Shown: one piece after another, positions 60,657 to 64,000 of the stretch
How the letters are laid out: the number at the start of each line of letters is the position of its first letter
Position numbering within the stretch: position 1 is the stretch's first letter
Source: Enterococcus saigonensis
GTDB taxonomy: Bacteria > Bacillota > Bacilli > Lactobacillales > Enterococcaceae
DNA length: 64,000 nt
Reading direction: 5' to 3'
Assembly: GCF_011397115.1 (NCBI RefSeq)
Contig: NZ_AP022822.1
Span: 124,001 to 188,000 of the forward strand
Program-made: the position numbers and the translations under genes
Notes under the pieces: model-generated
Database searches by the model: none
What the model was told of the DNA's origin: nothing
The model's input: the letters and a program-made list of their open reading frames with translations, nothing else

Positions 60657-62133
60657 AGTAATGTTAGTCGATGATGAATATATGATTTTAGAAGGTCTAA
60701 AACAAATTTTACCTTGGCAAGAACTTGGTTTTACCGTCGTCAAGACAGCACGCACAGGCTTAGAAGCACTAGCGTATTTAAAAGAGCAGACAGTTGACTT
60801 AGTAATCAGTGATATTACAATGCCAGAAATGACCGGTATTGCCATGATTGATGCAGCTTATCAGCGGGGGTATAAGTTTTCTGCAGTTTTTTTGTCCGGC
60901 TATCAAGAATTTGAATATGTGAAAGAAGGAATACGACTGGGGGTCAAAGATTATTTGGTGAAACCCGTTGATCAAGAGGAACTATTGGCCATTGTAAAAA
61001 AAATCAAAAGAGAATTAGATGAAGCGGCGCATCGGCAAGAACAAGAACAATTGGTGTTAGAAAATAGTTTAAGTCGCTGGTTAAACGATGAGTTAAATGA
61101 ATCTGATTTTTTTGAATTGATGAAACATTTCAAGGCGAATGTGAACGGGCCTTTTACAGTAATTAAAATTTTAAGTGACTCCGATATTTTACTTGCGCTT
61201 GCCAAAGAAGCCAAAAGAAGTGGGCAGCCCCTCGTAATTGCAGGCGGTCCACAACAACATCAGCAAATTACACTGATTTTCACCGGAAGCTCAGAAAAAT
61301 TATCGCTTTTTTTAGCTTATGCCAAAAGACAATATCCCGGTTCTTTAAAAATATTTGTGGGAGAAACTATCAAAGAATGGGAAAATTTGTACGAAAGCTA
61401 TGAAAAAATCTTGCAGATGGAAGAGCTAAATAATTTTTATCCGGATTTACTGCCAACATCTTCTATGGATTTAGCTGATGAATTAGGCGAAGGGGAATTT
61501 TCTTTTTTGGCTTTCAACAAATCATTAATGATTGGAGATCAAAAAACCATTCAGCAAGAATTGGATGCTATTTTTGATGATGCTGTAGCTCGCCAAATAC
61601 AGCCAGAAAATGCTCGCTATATTGCCTTTTTACTCTTTACCGATATTTCCCGGCAATACCCAACCGCAACCAAAGACATTTATGAAGCTACAATTGAACA
61701 AATTCGTAACAGCGATACTGTCTATCAGTTAAAAGAATTATTAGAAGCAGTTTTGCAAATGACCGATCGTCAGCCGGTAGAAAAACAATTTTCTGAAATG
61801 ACGCAAAAAGTAATTGAGATTGTCCAAAATAATTATCGCCAAGATTTAACGTTAAAACTAGTTGCAGATGAGCTACATTTAAATGCAGTCTATCTTGGCC
61901 AAGTATTTAAAAAAGAAATGCATAACAGTTTTTCCCAATATTTGAATCAAATTCGTATTAAACGTGCCCAACAATTATTACTCCACAGTAATTTAAATAT
62001 CAATGAAATAGCTGATGAAATCGGGTATAACAATACTAATTATTTTTCAAAAATGTTTAAAAAGCTAAATGGGATTACACCAAAAGAATTTCGTGAAGCG
62101 TATCATGGGGATTATTCAAATTTACAAAGTTAA
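60649..62133 (+). CDS. Response regulator with AraC-type DNA-binding domain, YesN type
   Basis: A 494-residue regulator. The receiver domain has DDEYMILEG near residue 8, the phospho-acceptor aspartate in VISDITMPEMTG near 55 and the lysine in VKDYLVKPV near 105. A long helical middle leads to a C-terminal AraC-type pair of HTHs (LTLKLVADELHLNAVYLGQV and LNINEIADEIGYNNTNYFSK). The start is TTG at 60649, eight bases from AGGAGG, overlapping the kinase stop. It likely activates the ABC importer and GH1 genes. Confidence 0.93.
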   Translation: MYKVMLVDDEYMILEGLKQILPWQELGFTVVKTARTGLEALAYLKEQTVDLVISDITMPEMTGIAMIDAAYQRGYKFSAVFLSGYQEFEYVKEGIRLGVKDYLVKPVDQEELLAIVKKIKRELDEAAHRQEQEQLVLENSLSRWLNDELNESDFFELMKHFKANVNGPFTVIKILSDSDILLALAKEAKRSGQPLVIAGGPQQHQQITLIFTGSSEKLSLFLAYAKRQYPGSLKIFVGETIKEWENLYESYEKILQMEELNNFYPDLLPTSSMDLADELGEGEFSFLAFNKSLMIGDQKTIQQELDAIFDDAVARQIQPENARYIAFLLFTDISRQYPTATKDIYEATIEQIRNSDTVYQLKELLEAVLQMTDRQPVEKQFSEMTQKVIEIVQNNYRQDLTLKLVADELHLNAVYLGQVFKKEMHNSFSQYLNQIRIKRAQQLLLHSNLNINEIADEIGYNNTNYFSKMFKKLNGITPKEFREAYHGDYSNLQS

Positions 62134-62198
62134 GTAAAAAGAGTGCTGTTTACATTCAAAAAACACTGTCTAATGAGCAAATTAAGGAGGAAAAGAGT

Positions 62199-63581
62199 AT
62201 GACAATAAAGAAATTTCCAAAGGGATTCTTGTGGGGTGCAGCAACCTCTGCACCGCAAACAGAAGGTCATAGTTTACAAAATGGTAAGTCAAAAACAACA
62301 TGGGATTATTGGTATGAAAAAGCACCTGAAAAATTTAACGAAAGACAAGGTCCAGCAAATACGTCTAATTTATATGAAATGTATACCGAAGATTGTAAAC
62401 GGATGCAAGAAGTTGGGCTGAATTCTTATCGGACATCTATTTCATGGGCGCGCTTATTACCAGATGGCCAAAGGGTGAATCAAGAAGCAGTAACTTTTTA
62501 TCGTGATTATTTCAAAAAAATTAAAGAAAATGGCGTGGCGCCAATTATCAATTTATTTCATTTCGATATGCCGATGTGGTTAATGGAAAAAGGAGGTTGG
62601 GAAGTTCGCGAGTCGGTCAGCGCATTTGCTTTTTATGGCAAAACAGCCTTTGAATTGTTTGGCGATTTGGTGACAGATTGGACAACGTTTAATGAACCAA
62701 TTGTTCATGTGGAAATGGGCTATTTATACGGCTATCATTATCCAGCAGTGACTGATTTTAAAAAAGCCGTTCAAGTTGGGTACCACACGCTTTTGGCCCA
62801 TGCTGCGGCGGTAAAAGAATTTCGAGCAGTACTACCGAAGGGAAAAATTGGGATTATTTTGAATATTACGCCGACTTATACCCGTAGTGCGTCTAGTGCA
62901 GATCAAAAAGCAGGTGAAGCATCGGATTTGTTAAATACAAAAAGTTTCTTAGATCCGGCTGTTCACGGTAAAATCCCACAAGCTTTGATTGACTTATTGG
63001 CTAAACATCAGCTAACGCCCCAAACACAAGCAGAGGATGCTGAACTTTTAAAAAATACAGTTGATTTTATCGGTTTGAATTATTATCATCCGCGGCGTGT
63101 ACAAGCACCTCAAAATCCAACGCTGCCAGCTCAGACGCCAGAAGATTTATACGAACCATATGACTGGCCCAAAAAGCGAATTAATCCTTATCGTGGTTGG
63201 GAAATTTACCCAGAAGCTTTATACGATGTGGCAATGATGATGAAAAATGAATACAACAATTTACCTTGGTTTGTCTCAGAAAATGGAATGGGTGTAGCAG
63301 ACGAAGAACGTTTCATGGATGAAAAAGGCATGATTCAAGATGATTACCGTATTGAATTTATGATTGAACATTTAAATTATTTACACAAAGGTATTGAAGA
63401 TGGCAGCAATTGCTTTGGTTACCATACGTGGACTTTTGTTGATTGCTGGTCGTGGTTAAATGGCTATCGCAACCGTTACGGTTTTTATCGCGTTGATTTA
63501 GAAGACCACTACAAACGTAGCTTGAAAAAAAGTGGCCTGTGGTTTAAACAAGTTAGCCAAAATAACGGTTATGATGTGTAA
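62199..63581 (+). CDS. GH1 family beta-glucosidase / 6-phospho-beta-glucosidase
   Basis: A 460-residue retaining glycosidase of family GH1. The acid/base glutamate is in TTFNEPIVH near residue 167, the nucleophile in WFVSENGMG near 363, and the N-terminal FLWGAATSAPQTEG is the family signature. In 6-phospho enzymes a serine, lysine and tyrosine after the nucleophile bind phosphate; here CWSWLNGYRNRYGF has the serine and tyrosine but asparagine at the lysine position, while the tryptophan pattern recalls neutral beta-glucosidases. Specificity is therefore open. AGGAGG lies before the ATG, and a ROK kinase gene follows. Confidence 0.9.
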   Translation: MTIKKFPKGFLWGAATSAPQTEGHSLQNGKSKTTWDYWYEKAPEKFNERQGPANTSNLYEMYTEDCKRMQEVGLNSYRTSISWARLLPDGQRVNQEAVTFYRDYFKKIKENGVAPIINLFHFDMPMWLMEKGGWEVRESVSAFAFYGKTAFELFGDLVTDWTTFNEPIVHVEMGYLYGYHYPAVTDFKKAVQVGYHTLLAHAAAVKEFRAVLPKGKIGIILNITPTYTRSASSADQKAGEASDLLNTKSFLDPAVHGKIPQALIDLLAKHQLTPQTQAEDAELLKNTVDFIGLNYYHPRRVQAPQNPTLPAQTPEDLYEPYDWPKKRINPYRGWEIYPEALYDVAMMMKNEYNNLPWFVSENGMGVADEERFMDEKGMIQDDYRIEFMIEHLNYLHKGIEDGSNCFGYHTWTFVDCWSWLNGYRNRYGFYRVDLEDHYKRSLKKSGLWFKQVSQNNGYDV

Positions 63582-63616
63582 AAAGATAAAATAAATAAAT
63601 AAAGGCAGGGGAAAAA

Positions 63617-64000
63617 ATGGTACTTGCAGTTTTTGATATTGGCGGATCAGCCGTAAAATATGGAAAATGGGAAGAAAAGAAGCTACACAGTCAAGGGAGT
63701 TTTAAAACGCCCGACACGTTTTTAGAAATGGTTGCAGAAATGAAAAAAGTCAGCGCCAAATTTGGAACACTCGATGGAGTGGCCATTAGTTCACCTGGCG
63801 CTGTGAATGTGGCAAAGCGTCGAATTGATGGGATTAGTGCGGTAGAATATTTGCATCAGCGTCCGATTTTTGATCAATTAGAAGCAGCATTTGGCGTACC
63901 AGTAACGATTGAAAATGATGCCAATTGTGCCGGCATTAGTGAAATTGAACTAGGAGCTGGGACAAAGGCGCAAAATGCAGTTTTTGTGGTGATTGGAACC
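63617..64000 (+). CDS. ROK family sugar kinase, BglK-like (3' end outside window)
   Basis: The first 128 residues of a ROK protein are visible. The ATP-binding start is VLAVFDIGGSAVKYG, AISSPGAVN follows near residue 56, and IENDANCAG near 97 holds the catalytic aspartate region. The zinc-binding cysteine motif would lie beyond the window. There is no N-terminal HTH, so it is a kinase rather than a repressor. Beta-glucoside kinases of this type (BglK) phosphorylate imported glucosides, which suits the GH1 gene 35 bases upstream. Confidence 0.88.
   Translation, partial: MVLAVFDIGGSAVKYGKWEEKKLHSQGSFKTPDTFLEMVAEMKKVSAKFGTLDGVAISSPGAVNVAKRRIDGISAVEYLHQRPIFDQLEAAFGVPVTIENDANCAGISEIELGAGTKAQNAVFVVIGT

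Noticed and set aside
1..64000. CRISPR arrays, IS elements, prophage, tRNA or rRNA genes
   Set aside because: No regularly spaced repeats, transposase or phage proteins, or recognisable tRNA/rRNA sequence was seen on reading both strands.

Overview
The window looks like the chromosome of a low-GC, Gram-positive lactic acid bacterium, most likely Enterococcus or a close Enterococcaceae relative. This rests on gene order (radA-yacL-ispF-gltX-cysE-cysS-mrnC-rlmB-yacP-sigma factor; ymfF-ymfH-ymfI-rodZ-pgsA-cinA-recA), on strong AGGAGG ribosome binding sites with some GTG/TTG starts, and on PTS/CcpA/PRD-style sugar control. The genus is an inference; there is no rRNA or tRNA here to fix it. I saw no prophage, insertion sequence or CRISPR array.

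Region by region. 1-7.4 kb: the tail of an OpuC-type ABC ATPase gene with a glutathione-reductase-like flavoprotein, a DegV protein, a DUF998 membrane protein, an adenine deaminase gene broken by a frameshift, a small XRE regulator/DUF3278/membrane-protein cassette and a bacteriocin-immunity-like gene. 7.6-16.8 kb: the zinc-binding lipoprotein AdcA with a ZinT domain behind a probable Zur box, an ABC-F ATPase with an attenuator-like leader, HdeD-like and ZIP membrane proteins, an acetyltransferase, a YibE/YibF pair and a frameshifted membrane-anchored protein. 17.4-22 kb: a sugar PTS locus (stand-alone EIIA, BglG-type antiterminator, MalX-type IICB, MalY) with an RNA antiterminator target overlapping a terminator and probable CcpA sites. 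22-31.7 kb: two MFS transporters, one with an orphan terminator in its leader, a Ca2+-type P-ATPase, an Mga-like regulator, small unknown proteins and a decayed membrane-protein gene. 31.8-34.1 kb: proBA.

34.5-46.3 kb is a conserved housekeeping stretch: dut, radA, yacL, an orphan ispF, gltX, a cysteine T-box controlling cysE-cysS-mrnC-rlmB-yacP, a SigH-like factor, veg, an ElaA-like acetyltransferase and mscL. 46.6-54.1 kb holds the ymf operon, rodZ, pgsA, cinA and recA with a candidate LexA box. A C39-peptidase pseudogene separates recA from the last block.

54.7-64 kb is a carbohydrate-uptake island: two LplB/LplC-type permeases, a binding lipoprotein, a YesL-like protein, a YesM/YesN two-component pair, a GH1 beta-glucosidase and a ROK kinase cut by the window edge, behind a cre-like site. 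Together they suggest non-PTS import of a beta-glucoside or small oligosaccharide, phosphorylation by the kinase and cleavage by the GH1 enzyme.

No single locus is clearly a new system. The best leads are the leader-RNA attenuators (before the ABC-F gene, the MFS gene and malX), the DUF3278 cassette, the atypical reductase and the beta-glucoside island.
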